DNA from: Spirogloea muscicola
Taxonomy: Eukaryota; Streptophyta; Zygnematophyceae; Spirogloeales; Spirogloeaceae
Direction: 5' to 3'
Assembly: GCA_009602725.1 (NCBI GenBank)
Contig: WELB01000089.1
Location: 439,399-495,383 of the forward strand
Length of the DNA: 55,985 nt
In this document: piece after piece, positions 24,168 through 36,970 of the stretch
Layout: every line of letters starts with the position of its first letter
Numbering within the stretch: the first letter of the stretch is position 1
Notes under the pieces: model-generated
Told to the model about the DNA's origin: nothing
Seen by the model: the letters and a program-made list of their open reading frames with translations, nothing else
Databases searched by the model: none
Program-made: the position numbers and the translations under genes

Positions 24168-24942
24168 TGAAGTCCTGCAGTTCAGTGGACCTGACCAGGC
24201 GCAAGTCATCTGAGCGAAGCGCAAAGCTGTAGGATACAGTTTCTGAAAGCCAGTCTGCCAGCAGGCTTGCATAATCTGCAAGCATGCAGCATATCAAAAA
24301 CAAGCTGGCCATTTGTATAGCTGTACTGCAAGCTGCAAGGAGGCTGGCCGTGCTTGCACAACCTTTTTCATGTCACAAATGTGACAAACAAGCGAAGACA
24401 TCCGGTCAACACCAAATAATGTGGGCCGCGTGGGCCGTGTAGAGACCACTGTCGTGCTGCTAAAATGTACCAAGTTGCAGCATGGAAGTAAGCAAAACTT
24501 GAAATGGAGCGGAGCGGTAATCAAAAGGTTGCAAGTGCTTTCTGACAGAGCCCTGAAGTCGAGGCACATCTGCTGCTGCCACCGATAGTCCTGTTTTGAA
24601 AGGACAGTCTTTGCCAGTAATTTGTTGACAGACAGAAGGCCTGGTCGTATGTTTGCTGTTGTTGCACACTCGCAAGGGCAGGTGCAGAAGTGGACCCATT
24701 GAAGAACATTTCGCACTGTTGCCTTCTGAAGCCATGTCAGATTAGCCGTCCTGTGACAATCACCACTTGCATTGCCTGCTCCCATCAGGCGATGTTACAC
24801 ATCTCCCATCCTGTCACACGTGAGGGACATGCCACCATCAAGATTCACAAAGTGTATTCATCAGCATCTCCACCAAATATACTGCCTGCTGTAGCCTTAA
24901 GCAAGACCTGGCAAACTTGCGAGCTCAGCGTGGCAAGACTGG
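24168..24942. other. Convergent intergenic region
   Basis: This lies between the stop of the plus-strand protein and the recognisable end of NOMO. A minus-strand open frame (24785-24294) shows no domain. If NOMO has a separate terminal exon with its usual membrane segment it could lie here, but I found no convincing hydrophobic exon. Confidence 0.35.
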
Positions 24943-27900
24943 TCAGCTGTCCGGACAACGATGGCATATAATATAATTTGCAAGGTGTCGGTAGTGCGAG
25001 AATAGAGGGCATACACTGTCGCCCTTCTCCTGGACAGAGAAGCGGAGCGGTGCCGCGTGCACCAGGCTGTCCGTCTGCAGGTCGACCTCGACCGGCTCGT
25101 GCTCCAGCTGGTGCGTCTTCTCCGGCAGGCTCAGGCTCAGCCGCACGACGTACTTGCCGCGGGGCAGGTCCTGCACCTCGTAGAAGAGAGAGGGCGGGAG
25201 GGGGAGGGTGCGCTCGACACGCGACGGGTCTGCAGCGTGCGCAACCTCCACCGCCAGGTTGGGCTGCCACTGCCGCGCAGCGCCTGCGCCGCTCTCCACG
25301 AGGCCAGTCAGCATCTTGCCCACCGCCCGGTCGAACACCACGAACCGCAGGCCCTCAACGTTGGCGCCCTCCGGCACCTGTACGCGAGGGACCATGTTAA
25401 CGTACTTCGCACAGGCGAGCGACTGAATCTAGTGAAGATATTAGAAGCAACATGCAACTCATATTATAGTACCAAGATCTATGTTACAATAACAAAAGAG
25501 GAGCCAGCACAGTACAGCATGCAGCACAAATAGAAGTTCTAGAAAAACAAGGTGAGAGTGGACACGTAGGTGCCATGCTGGAAGGCTGACCTGAACTTCC
25601 AAAGTCTTGGGTGCCGCTCTCTCAATGCGAGAGGACCCCTCGGACCCATTCTTCAAGACGACCTGAACTGAACACGGGACACCGGGGACGAGCCCCCGCA
25701 ATCTAAAGTGGCCGTTCACGTCCGTCTCCGTGGTCTCGTAATACCCTCCCTTGACAGCCCTGGCCTCTACCGGCACGCCTGCCTCTGGTGAGCCCGACAG
25801 AGATGTGACATTTCCGAGCGCGCTGCAATAATGAGAGAAAGGGTTAGAGAGGTGTTAACACTCAGTGCAGGACTCAAGCGGGGCACACCAACAGGCATCC
25901 TTTGCCGTGCTTCCAGACTGACGCATGGTAGCTGCAACTGGCCTTACAGAGCTGTTTTGAGTCTGCTCAATACAGCAGGCATTTGTAAGTCGTGTGCTGA
26001 GAGAGAAGATGGGCATTGTACCTGTATGCCACCCGATTGGCATGGAATGTCACCCCCTTGGTCTCGCCAGATCCAAGATTAATAGACATTGTCTCGGGGC
26101 TGAACTTGTACTCCTGGGGACAGAAGGATGGCAGAAGCGAGAGCAGGGGAGTCTTGAGTCCAACTTTCAACAGAGCTCACAAACAGTGGCAAACTTGATC
26201 AGTGACATTGCTTAAAATTGACATCAGGTATATATATATATATATCTAGAGAGGAAGCTGATCAAACCTGCTCATCGAGCAGTTGCTGTACCACTTACAG
26301 GAGAGGGTGTACCTAAGGGACTTGCATCTACACGGAGAAGACCCAACATGACAGTGGACATGCCACAGTCACCACACCTTGAGGAGGGGTCTGAGATGCA
26401 TTGTTCCCGGGAAGAGGTCGAGGACTGTGAGCTTGCCGCCTTCGCCCGACACCGTGTTCTTCCGGAAGCCCCCGGCTCCGGTCAAGGTCAGGAGGACAGG
26501 GGGGAGCGGCTCCTCCGCGGCCGTTCCCCCGACCACGTGCACGATGATCTCGGCCAGCTTCTCAGCTCGGAAGGAGTTGCCTCCCAGGTCCTTTAGGAGG
26601 TAGCCGGGCTGCGAAAGCACAGACATGACAAGGCCTGCAAATGACGCCTGCAAGTAGCTCATCGATGCCACTCAGACCCTCCATCAGTCTTACACATACA
26701 TCATCATGAGTACTTAGACCACAATTGGGTGCCAGTTGATATTGGAGAGGCAGGCAAGTATCAATGGCAAGAGCATGACCAACTGACCTTGCTAGCCTTG
26801 AGTGAGTAGGTAGCATCGTCATACAGGGGCCCCGCGAAGAAGAGGCCGCCGGGCCCGCTGGTCACCCAGAGGACCTCCTCGCCAGCCACCCAACCTGCGG
26901 TGGAGCTCCCTGTCGTCACGGTCACGGAGACATTGACGCCTTCGAGCGCAGGACTGACTGAGCCGTTGATGTACACTCCAGGGCGTGCCTCGAAGGGCTC
27001 TATCTCGGGTTCACAGTCGTCGCTCAGCAGGCTAGCCTGTTGCAAGGAGTGAGCAGCAGTGAGAGGTCAGGTGTCTCTGCTTCATGCAGAACAAGTGAAA
27101 AGGCAGGGGCAGAGAGGGGCAGCACATCTTAAAGTACAGGGAATGGAGGTAGATATAAGCGAGGTCTGTTTCAGGTAGTAAAGCTGCTTCCACGTTCGGA
27201 ACAAGATCATAAGGTGCAAGGGATGAGCTATGGCAGGGCTGGGTTTAAGGTTTACGGTCAAGGCGCTTAGTATTTAGAGATTGGGGTGTTTAGGACTTAG
27301 GGTTTATGATTTACGTAGCGGAAGGCGGGGTAGAACAGGAAGCGCTGCCGGGGAGGCCACGTGTCCTCCTGTGGAGGAAGGGGCTTGGCACGCATAGGAA
27401 GCTCGTCCAGTGGGTCATAGGGCAGCTCGGCCCAACCGGGATCCTCGTCCTCCTCTGGCGCCTGCTGCGGCGGCTCTTCCCTACAATGTGACAGATAAGA
27501 GTTAGTCATATCCTGAATGCAGAGACGAAGCACCCACAAAATTGTTGCCAATTTGCATGTAAGGATGACTTGACCAACGACAGTAAATATCTAGAAAACT
27601 AATGCCACAGACCGTGATATCGTATTCTTGCCTGGTTACATAGCTAAGTGCCATGTCAGAGGGCACTCCTGAATGACATTGTGCAAGATTCTCCACAGAC
27701 AAACTTATATACCATCCACAAGTGCTGGCAAACAAGCACTGACTGCACGATCAGCTGTTGAGCAGAGTCTCACTCGGGTAAGTACGGAGCTTGAACAGGC
27801 GCCTCAACAGGCTTTGGGTACTCCACACCTGCAGTAACCCCAGCAAACATGTGTCCCTCTAATCATCAACCTGATAGTGACTCATCTGATCATGTCATCT

Positions 27901-30900
27901 CACACTCTGACATCGGTCATTTGCTGTTGCCTAAATATATCAAAGCTCATTGAAGCCCTACCTTGAGGAGACCTGAGACTTATGGACTTGTTGGACTTAT
28001 CTTGGATATACCTCCAAGAGCTAGTACAACAGCACAAGCCACAGTTCTGAGCTGAAATCCTAAGATGACAGACTCACAGATATTTGCCACGTGACCTTTG
28101 ATTATTGCTGTATGCAAGGCCAGGATCTGTGGCATCTGCCTAGCATCGTCAGCTGTGCACTTACCAACATTGAGCCCGTCCTTCTGCATCTCGGCTATAT
28201 CATCAATGTCAGTGGCCTTTCCAAGCACTGCCGGACTGTAGATTGACACCTCCCTGAAGATATTCTTCAAGCTTTGCTTTGCTGGAACTGGTATCCTTTC
28301 TCCAACTCCCTGTCCTTGTCCTGCGTCGTTGTCCTCGGCTATGTCGGTTGTTGAGGACGTTGTGCTGTGAACAACAGTGGGTTCATTGTCAATCCAGCGC
28401 TTGCTGCTGAACTGTTGGGAGCCAGGCATTGCCCAGTATATCAAACTCAACTATTATCTCAAATTGAGAGGTGATAACAATCCTTCTTGCATGCATATCC
28501 GGGTATTCAGTGTGATTCCTGCTCTCTGTGTGAGGAGTACATCTTAAGGAGACAATTAGCCAGCCAGGAAGGATGACACTTTACTCAAGTGGAGCTGGCT
28601 CTGGCTCTGGCTCTGGCTCTGACTCTGGTGTGTTCTTAGGCACGTCCTCTCCAGGGAGCGCGATATATTGGTCCGTGATGCGGCCATCATGGTATGGCCT
28701 GATGACCATATCCAAACCATGGTCTCCCCAAAATGCATACTCGTACACAGCATACGGGTGGGTTGCGTTCGGCCGGCTCCTAAGCCTTGCCCAATTACGC
28801 AGGTCAACATATGACTTGTAGCCCGTTTCGTTACGCTTGAGAAAGTGTGGAAATAAAAGGTCAGTCAAGTTGCCAGCATCAGGCGTGATGCGTGAGTCGA
28901 CGTTGATCGTGCCCTGGAGGAGGTGCATCTTGGCCTGGAGTTGTAGTACCTGCACAGTGTAACGGGGGGCACAACTAAGAATGAGACAACTGCAGCCACA
29001 GACAGCATGACAGTCAGTCAGTATACTCTTAGTTCTGCTTCATACATGAGGAAAAGTGTACAACTGCATTGAAGCCAATGCAGTTTGCAGGTATAACAGG
29101 GGCGGCTACCGCACCGTGGGCATATCGGTATCGTATGAAATCATCAGAGCCCCAAAGTACACGCAGAGGTCCATCATCAGCATCATGTGTGACCCTGGGG
29201 CCTTCATGCACATCTCGTTGTACCCCCTCTGCATTTTTGGTCACCAGATTAGAAGGAACCTCTGCACTCAAAAGAACCCAACAAATGCATATGCTATTGC
29301 TGGACAGAGGACATGGAAGATGACCCATAACTGATGCAGGTTGAATAGACAACACACTGACCAACTATCACTGCAAGTGCCTAAGTACTGCTCACCTCGA
29401 AGTCAAGGAAGACAGGTTGAAGGTCATCGTGGAGGCACGGGATCTTCTTTATGGGATGGCTGACGTTTGCTCTCATCACCCAGCCCACTTGCTTGAAGTG
29501 GAGGTCTGTCAAGTCCTCCTGCCCCATTGTCACCTCACGCTTGCTGGTCTTCCAGCACCAATTGTCACCCTCGATGCCAAACTGGCCTCTGACGGGCTTG
29601 TGAATCTGCAATGTCATACCAGGGTTTAGGGTTCTCAACCTAAACCCTCAACCCCAACCCCTCAGCCCTAGACCCAGCAAACGGTGTCACGCGGTGGAAC
29701 ATCAAAGCAATCTGGAATTGGCAACAGACCATCTAAAAGTACGTTAAGTAATTACATTCAAGTACCTGGACAACATAGCTGCCAGGCTTGACGCCCTGGA
29801 AGCTAAATCTCTCACTGTCCTCTGTCAGGTTGACGGTCTTCAGCGGCATGCTATCTCCAGCACGGCTCAGCATCACCTGGACATCTGGGGAGCAGAGGTC
29901 CATGCACTCCACCGTGCCAGAGATGCTCGTCACGCCCTAAACATAAAAGGAGAAAGGAGAAACGATGACCACTGCTGGCCCAGGACTGCCGTAAGATGAT
30001 GGAAACGAGCAGATAAGCTTCAACTCTTTATAAAGGATGATACAAAGGATGAGTGCTTGCCTGCCACATGTTAATGCACTCAAGGTGAGGTCACACATTC
30101 ATGTCCATGTCAACCGCTTAATGATGTCCAGAAGGAGCCCTGATGTAGAAGTGGCAACTCATACCTGAGAGAAATTTGCCAGTAGGAAGGGCGACGACGT
30201 AATCTCAACTGTCCTCTCTCTGGGGTTGTAAGCTAGGCCGGCTTCCTCGTGGGCACCTGAGATTGCAGGAGAGACCTTGTAGAAGCCAGGTTCAACCTGC
30301 GGATAACATGCTTTTGTCAAGACGTAACATATTTTGGGCCCACTGACAAGCTAGTGACTGAAGTCGTGTCTCCTGAGTCAAGGAGCAGCAGGCACAGCAC
30401 TGTGCAGTCACATCACACATGCTCTCTCAATTGTCACACTGCAGGTAACCAACACATAAGCCAGCTAAGAGCTGCACAAGCGTAAGCTCAGGGTAGCGCT
30501 GACCAAGCCTTACTTACGGAGAAGCAGAACGGAGCCTGGCCATATTCGTCGAGCTCAAGCTCCTTGGTCTCGTTGGTGGACGGGCCCGAGATCCTCACTT
30601 GCTGGGAGCCTTTGAAGGCACTCTCCTTCACGAGAAGCTTGCCGCAGAGGTCATAGTGCGTGGCGCGAATTTCTGGGAGGGCCACCAGCGAAGGCTTCAC
30701 CGTGATACTGTCCAGGCTGTTCAGCATGCCTCAGAGTACAGTCAAAGAATCAATAAGGGGAAAAGGGCTGCTTCAAGTATATCAGAGATGCAAGGAGTCC
30801 TACATTGCTTCTAGCTTTGCGCTCCTCACATCATTGTGGAGACACATAGGATGATGGCCATATATGCTGAAGCTGCAATCTGTCCTGCCAAGAGCCCCAA

Positions 30901-33900
30901 TGCTCACTGCCAAAGACATTGTGCAGTACAGAGTACCCAGAGAAGCCTTGAGAGGTAGCTTGCAAACCTGGAAAAATTATAGTGGGACTTTGACACAGTA
31001 ACAGTGTACTGCGTTGTCGGGCTGACCTGATCCAGCTTGTACCGGCCCTGTCCAGGCAGCCCGGCATTTGCATCAGGGACTCGGGACTTGAAACCCGTAA
31101 TTCTCAGAGGACTGCAGGCCTTGATCCAATGCTCACAGTGTGCTTCAATCTCCTGCACGACTGGACCAGACATGCCGCACAGACCCTGACCAAAGTAGGG
31201 CATCAAAGCTCTGCGCACTCTGGAGTCAGTTGTCGTCCGCCTCTTGCCGTCTATGTAAATTGTTGCGCCGCCGACACCAGTGCCCGCATGGTCGAGCACG
31301 ACGCCCCCCAGCGAGAAGCCAATCACCTGAAAGTGGGAATTTAGTGCGTGCCAAATCAAGAAATTTAGCACAATGTACCATCCTCTGAAAGAGTAACTCT
31401 CTGCACATACCGTATGATTCGCACGAGGTCATGCTTGGGGCGTGACTTGTGCTATGGGTACCTGCAGGGGCAATGAAGAGGACATCTACCTGGAAGGGCT
31501 TTGCAACCGCCGTGGAGCTGTGGCCGACCATGACATCCAAAGTGGTTGGCTTCACGTCGAAAATCGTCTCCTCGCCCTGATAGTGCGGCACAAGCGTGTA
31601 TTTGCCTGTTTGCGCCACAAGCATTCAGCAAGAAGCCAATTAGGAATAGAGATGCAGATGCAAAGTCTGAATCGTTGTGGAATTATCATCACAAAATAAC
31701 GCTGCAAAGCGAAGAGGTAGACATGATTGCAGCAAGCTTGCCACTTTGCACCTGGTAATAGTGAGCAACTTACCCACATTGGTCTACCTAAGACAAAGTT
31801 CAATATCAGAGGTTCCTTGAGTTATCAGCCTTGAGGAGGGGCAGCTCGTGACCACTCCCTTGTGGAACTTACCACAGGGGACCACCGGGAAGTCGAACTT
31901 GCCATCGGGCGCCGTCTCAGCAATACACAGTGCGGCCTCATGGCCGGCCGGGGCCATGCCAGCGCCACTGGGGCAGTGTACGTCGCTCACGTCGTCCGAG
32001 TAAAGGAACACCTGGACGCCCGCAACCGGGCTCCCCTGCATCGTAAGCCGTGGCCCGGCATCAGTGGCCACATGCGGTGCACCAATGGAGCCAAGGGCGA
32101 TAGCTGAGAGGGGGCAACTAATGATCACATGCTGACCTGATTGACCACAGAGCCCGTCAGGTCGTAACCAACGGCGAAGAATATGTCCGCGGTTGCCGCA
32201 CTGTCAAAGCCGAGCGTAATCTGGTGCAACAAATTGCATGCAGCTGCTGCTCAGTCAGTTGGCTGATCAATCTGAGTCCAAGGCAAGTCCTAGCTCAGCA
32301 ACCACTGGGCAACTTCAGTGCTATTCAGCCTGGCCCACTGAGGAAGGACACTGCTTGGATCGCGAATGCTACAAGCACTGGCCACAGTGGCTGTCACGCT
32401 TGACCTCAGTGCTAAAATTGCCAAAATGGGAGGCTGGCAAGCAAATTTGGCACCCACCGACTTGCGGAGCCCCGACTTGCCGGTGGCATTGATCATGTAC
32501 ACATCGTGCTCAGCTTCAATAATGTACACGCCTGGAACCATTGATCAGACATGGAGGCCAGTTTTACATTGAATGCTCAAAACAGCGACATTTGAAGCAC
32601 GAAGCGCCTCCAGTACATGCAGCTCTACTTCTCATACAGTCTGCAAACCAATGCAACCACCACTCACAAACACTCGGTAAGCTGATGCAGATATAGATGC
32701 GGAGCACCAAGCCGTCCATCAGATACAAACAAATCTACATGTAACATATGTATGTATGTATGTACGAACAATGAAAGATATCTCTACTTCTTCTAGTGTA
32801 CACTCCATCTCAAATACAGTAGGAGAAACACAGAAGCTATCTGGTCCTTGTGGCCAGTCAATTTGACCCGCACTACTTGGCATAGCTATACTCACCAGGC
32901 AGGAGATTGCCAAATGCATACAGCCCATGGCTGTCTGTTGGGCATGTCTGCTCCTCCCGAGGGTCCTCCACCACAGCCGCGGCACAGGCCTCATCGCCCT
33001 CCTCACAGCCCTTGTATGGAATCAGGCGCACGGTCACGTTCTGGGGGCCGTCGTCCTTTTTAGCGGGACAGCTGGGTCCGCCGACCGCCCCGAGCACGCG
33101 CCCAATCACGCCGAAGCTGAACACAATATGAGCAACATACTGCACCCATTTATAACAGCGTTGAGTCTGCCAAGAAGACGAGTCTTTGCTTCGACAAATT
33201 GGCCATTATGACAACGAAAGGAAGTGGATGCAGGAGCGACGCGGAGGTGAGGAGGACTGGCCTCAACAATTAGCAGCTTACCCGGTGTAATTGAAGTTGA
33301 TATCCTGATCAGACTGGCAGCTGCCGTCGGCTGTGCTCACAGAAACCTGCCAGGAAGAGATTGTTGCAACACACTTATTGCCAGAGGTATCTTCACAATT
33401 GCCTACTACATGCCCATAAACAGTAGAGCAACCAGCAGCATTGGCAATGTAAGTATGAGAGACCGATCTATCCGTTCCCTGGCTTCCTCCTCTCTAGCCA
33501 TTCCCTCACTCCGCGTCCCACTGCAGGAGGATGAGCTGGCCTAATGCGAAGATGCCATATAACAACTTTGCAGCAGGAACTTACATTTTCGGGGGTGAAC
33601 CACCACCCGTCGGGGCCCTGCACCACGAGCGTGTACTGCTCCTGCACAGAGACGACCATCCAAGCCAGCCCAGAACCGCGGCAACAGCAGCTACTTAGTG
33701 AGCTGCGATCGAGTAAGAGCACAACACTGAAGAGGCAGTGGCTCGGCCAGCCCAGAGCTGCCCGGATGCTCTCTGCTGCGATCGTGCCTCGAAGCCGTGT
33801 CCTTGAAGATGAAATCTTGGTTCATTTTGTATGAAGACTGCATTAACACTTTGAGATTGTGAAGTCGCTGGAGTAGATATTACTTCGTGAGACAATGTGG

Positions 33901-34426
33901 CAGCTCTTACCGCGTCTTGCACCGGCATGAAGTAGTAGCCGTTAGGGAGGCAGGCCGCGCGCTCCTTGATGAGTTCCTCGCTGTTGAGAAGGACAACCTA
34001 CGACGCCTCACATGGCGCCGCAGCCATGGAATCAGCAGCAGCTGGAGTCACCTGCGATAAGCCTCCAGATTCTGGCAAAAACTGCGAGATGGAGCTGAGG
34101 AGGACTGGATCCTTAGAGCCGGCGAATGAGACTTAAGAGCAGCCGTCAGTGCCGCGAGCGGCGAGCGCCGGCCGATCACCGAGAAGTTGCTGTAGTCCCT
34201 CGGCGGCTGGCCGGCCGCCTCGGCCATTCGCGCCAGCGTGGGGCTCGGCTGCGCAGCCACGCACGCGGCGGCGCGGCGCGGCGATCAGCGAGAGCCTCCG
34301 GCGCGCGCGAGCTAGAGGCAGCTCGGCCGCCAAGGACGCGCGGGTGCCGCTGTGGAGCTCGCTCGGGCCCGGCGGTCCTCACCTGCACGAAGCCGCCGCA
34401 GCCGGCGGTCCCCGCGGCGCGGGCCA

Positions 34427-34427
<1 letters not shown>
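24943..34427 (-). CDS. NOMO: NOMO (nodal modulator), ER translocon-associated BOS complex subunit
   Basis: A large ER-lumenal protein built of Ig-like/prealbumin-like repeats. In animals it works with TMEM147 and NCLN at the multipass translocon. Exons on the minus strand include 34427-34383, 34248-34180, 33997-33911, 33641-33585, 33346-33282, 33116-32896, 32531-32458, 32220-32137, 32035-31873, 31605-31490, 31326-31219, 31047-30968, 30716-30518, 30296-30165, 29936-29766, 29605-29396, 29228-29115 (phases closing), then about 28949-28590, about 28400-28165, 27828-27774, 27480-27315, 27036-26788, 26608-26378, 26113-26022, 25822-25591 and 25377-24943. Family motifs are CGGFVQ, CLPNGYYFMPV, GVIGRVLGAVGG, YSDDV, SLGGVVLDHAGTGVGGATI, GPLYDDATYSLKASK and LFPGTMHLRPLLKEYKFSP. 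Oddities: a Glu/Pro-rich insert at 28590-27320, no visible signal peptide after the chosen Met, and no C-terminal membrane helix found. Confidence 0.9.
28592..28626. repeat. GGCTCT hexanucleotide repeat in a NOMO exon
   Basis: About five tandem six-base units encode a Glu-Pro dipeptide repeat on the minus strand. They lie at the end of a NOMO exon, in the acidic/proline insert absent from plant NOMO as I know it. Confidence 0.8.
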
Positions 34428-34462
<35 letters not shown>

Positions 34463-35214
34463 GGCAGCTCGAACCCGTGACCTCTGGGCCAGGGAGTGAC
34501 AGATTCTGAATGGCGGCCCCCCGCCAGCCGCGCCGCCGCGGCCGGGATTGGTGCCACGTGGCGCGCCGAAAGTTCAGCTCGGCCCAGGCGCTCCTCGTCC
34601 GACGTGGCGGTCGCCGTGGACCCGTCGCCTGCCACGACGGCGCCTTGGTGACGCCGACGTGCGCGCCACCTTGGAAGCGGCTCCACCAGGTGGCACCGAC
34701 GTGGTGCTGCAAGCTCGGGAACTGCCAGATGGTTCCGCCAGGGTGGCGCATGTGTCGCCCCGAGGTGCCAGCGTGGCTGGCGCCGCGGGGGGGGCCCCCC
34801 TTCCCTCCTCCCCCGGTATATCCGGGCCCGCGCCCTCTCTCCCCGGGGCCCACTCCTAGCTCTATGCCGCCGCCTCCCCCCCGGCAACCCGCGGCATGTT
34901 CCTGGCCCAGCCTGACGTCCCCGTAACCACCCCCGTGACCACATACATGAACCGGGCAGCATTCCCAGCCCCGATCGCGGTGATCGATAGCACCAGGTGA
35001 CGGAGACTGTTCGACGGTCACCTGGTCGTCCAATGCGAGCTCCTTTGTGGGCTGGACCGGAGCCTTTCATTGGTTGGCCTGCGTGGCAGCCGCTAGACGG
35101 GCGCGGTAACGGTTGCGGCCGGTGACGGCTGAAGTGCGTCACCAGCCCACCCGGATCCGGAGCTGGCCGCCCCTTCCGCCCCGCATTGACCGGCGACGAC
35201 CCAACTGTTGACCT
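34428..35214. promoter_or_regulatory. GC-rich upstream region of NOMO
   Basis: It starts with a GCC/GGC tract (34430-34462) directly upstream of the NOMO Met and remains very GC-rich to about 35150. The minus frame through the tract stays open into NOMO, so the true start and a signal peptide could lie upstream. Other long frames here are Arg/Pro/Gly-rich shadows. Confidence 0.4.
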
Positions 35215-35440
35215 ATTTCTCACACGTGGATACTGAGCATCCATCTGCATCTCCCTCTGCACCGTCTTGCACTTTGTGGTGTTATCCTTTCTTCGGCACT
35301 TCTTTCTTTGGCTTTGAACATTGTCCACTGTTTTTGGGTTGGCTTTGCCAGCCCCTCTTCTCTATGGGCGGGCACTTTCTTCTATTTCTCGGGGCGAGCA
35401 CTGGGAGAAAGTGCTCGCCCATTGAGGATAGGGCCTGGCC
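35215..35440 (+). mobile_element. Retrotransposon 3' tail, near-identical to 53275-53440
   Basis: About 150 bases from CACACGTGGATACTGAGCA to the hairpin (TTGGCTTTGCCAGCCCC, then ATGGGCGGGCAC) match 53281-53440 with few differences. A short reversed unit (AAGTGCTCGCCCATTGAGGA) follows directly at about 35408-35436, making an inverted pair like that at 8.3 kb. Confidence 0.65.
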
Positions 35441-35559
35441 GCGCCCCGTGCAGCAACCTGGCTGGCAGGCCGCCGACAACAGCGCTTTGCCGCATTGAAA
35501 CACGAAAGCACGTACTTCGCATATGCTGATATTATGCATTTGCTGACTTGCTGCGTCAC

Positions 35560-36330
35560 TCTCACGGACCTTGCGCCTTCCGGCACTTTCAGGCCTTGAA
35601 CACTCGTTTGGGCTGGCCTCTGACGGCCATATCGCTTCAACAGATATTGTTTCCTACCGACGTCCCCCTTCAGCTTTGCTTTTGTCTTGTGATGTTAGAG
35701 CCTCTTCGCGTTGAGATCCTGCTTCGTAGCGCCTTTCTTTGCTCAGCTTCGCGTCCTCTACAATTCGTGATTAGCTCGCGCCTCTTCTCTTGGTGAGTGG
35801 CATGCTGTAGTAGCCGCTTGCTTTGCTGAGTGATCTCGAACTGCGATGTTATGTTGAGGCTTCCCCAAGTAGCTTGTCCGTTCTGTTTGGCTGGCCTTTC
35901 ACAACCCTCGCTTTCTTCTGTAAGAGCTTCTCTACCTTGGTGGCACTCATTGAGCGAGTAGCAACTCGCTCAATGAGTAAATGGAGCTACTCGCTCCATT
36001 TACGCAATGGGCGTCTCAGTTCTCAAGTCTCCAATGTGTGCGCAAGCCTCTTGTGATGTCGTGCAAGTCAAGCTCTTGGTTTTGTTGCTGGCATCGTTGT
36101 CTACTTGACCTGTTTATAATTTGGGTCGTGGTACTTGTGTTCTTGTTTTTCAGCAACCACAACGGGTAGTCCATTGGTTTGGGGTTGAGGCTTTAGGGCC
36201 ACTGAATGTGACACTGGGTCCAAAAAGGTCCAGCCACTGAGACCCAAAAGCCCCGTTCACATCAATGGCCGGTGGAGCGAAGTCGACCACTCCCGGATGG
36301 TCTCCAAAATATAGTGCAAGCGACTCATTA
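35560..36330. mobile_element. Decayed retrotransposon pieces and twin hairpins
   Basis: Plus-oriented family stems lie at about 35608-35640 and 35882-35925. Two adjacent perfect hairpins lie at 35945-35978 and 35977-36003. On the minus strand, about 36315-36195 encodes APPAIDVNGAFGSQWLDLF. That matches the LINE-like segment at 7.85 kb (LAVDVHGALGSQWLDLL), so it is a fragment of the same ORF in the opposite orientation. No intact element is present. Confidence 0.55.
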
Positions 36331-36579
36331 CCTGGGACTGTCGAAGTGGATATATATATAAGGATATGGATATGCATCAGCACCCAGCTATATGCAAACG
36401 TTCTGTCAGCTGTCAGCTGTCAGTCGTCAAGCCAATCGGCCGACACACACATGACCTGGTGTTCTTCCACTTCACCTCCCTGTGTTTCCAAGTTGAACTT
36501 TCTGAATGCTGGCCATTGCAGCAGCCATTGGACCTCATAGCTTAGGTGACACTTGTCCAACTTCCTATTGTTGCTCACT

Positions 36580-36690
36580 TTGTCTGTATTTTCCGGCTGG
36601 CTTTTGAAAGAGAATGAAGGAGACGGCGGTGGCTGTGAGAGTCCAGCCCAGAAATTGAATGAAGGCTTTTGAAAGCCAGTCGTCTCCTGT
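36580..36690 (-). mobile_element. Decayed hairpin element tail
   Basis: GGCTGGCTTTTGAAAGAG and, 40 bases on, GGCTGTGAGAGTCCAGCCC followed by a GAATGAAGG block resemble the family 3' tail in both orientations. Short and diverged. Confidence 0.4.
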
Positions 36691-36969
36691 AGGAAGCTAG
36701 CAGCAGATTCAGCAGTGGGTTTGGGGTTCAGGCGACCGCAGTGCCCTGGTGTGCTCAAGTAGTTGGGGTTTAAATCCTCGATCATCCAATTGCTGCATCT
36801 AAATGCTGGTGACATGCTGGTATATCAAGCCTGTCGACGTGGCAAGCACCGAGCCTTCCACGTGGCTCATCAGCGCAAGGTCAGCGCCTCCACCTGGAGA
36901 CTGCGGCGGCCATGACCGCCGCCGCCACCGCCGCAGCCGCCGCCGCCGCGGCCGTCGCCGCCGCTGCCG

Positions 36970-36970
36970 N
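36970..36970. other. Single N in a GCC tract upstream of 6PGL
   Basis: The N lies in a CCG/GCC run (36908-36970). Open frames around it (Ala-rich, for example from an ATG at 37109 or 37176) could encode the organelle leader of the following 6-phosphogluconolactonase, but I cannot connect them by a clear splice. Confidence 0.6.

Noticed and set aside
26225-26246. TATATATA run as a promoter
   Set aside because: It lies within a NOMO intron (26114-26377) and no gene start is nearby. A simple AT repeat is enough to explain it.
34312-35328. 338-codon minus-strand open frame upstream of NOMO
   Set aside because: Arg/Pro/Gly-rich in a very GC-rich region, with no domain, and it overlaps both a retrotransposon tail and the NOMO first exon in another frame.
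36735-36785. A B-box-like GGTTTAAATCC suggesting another tRNA
   Set aside because: No convincing D arm, A box or acceptor stem at the right distance.
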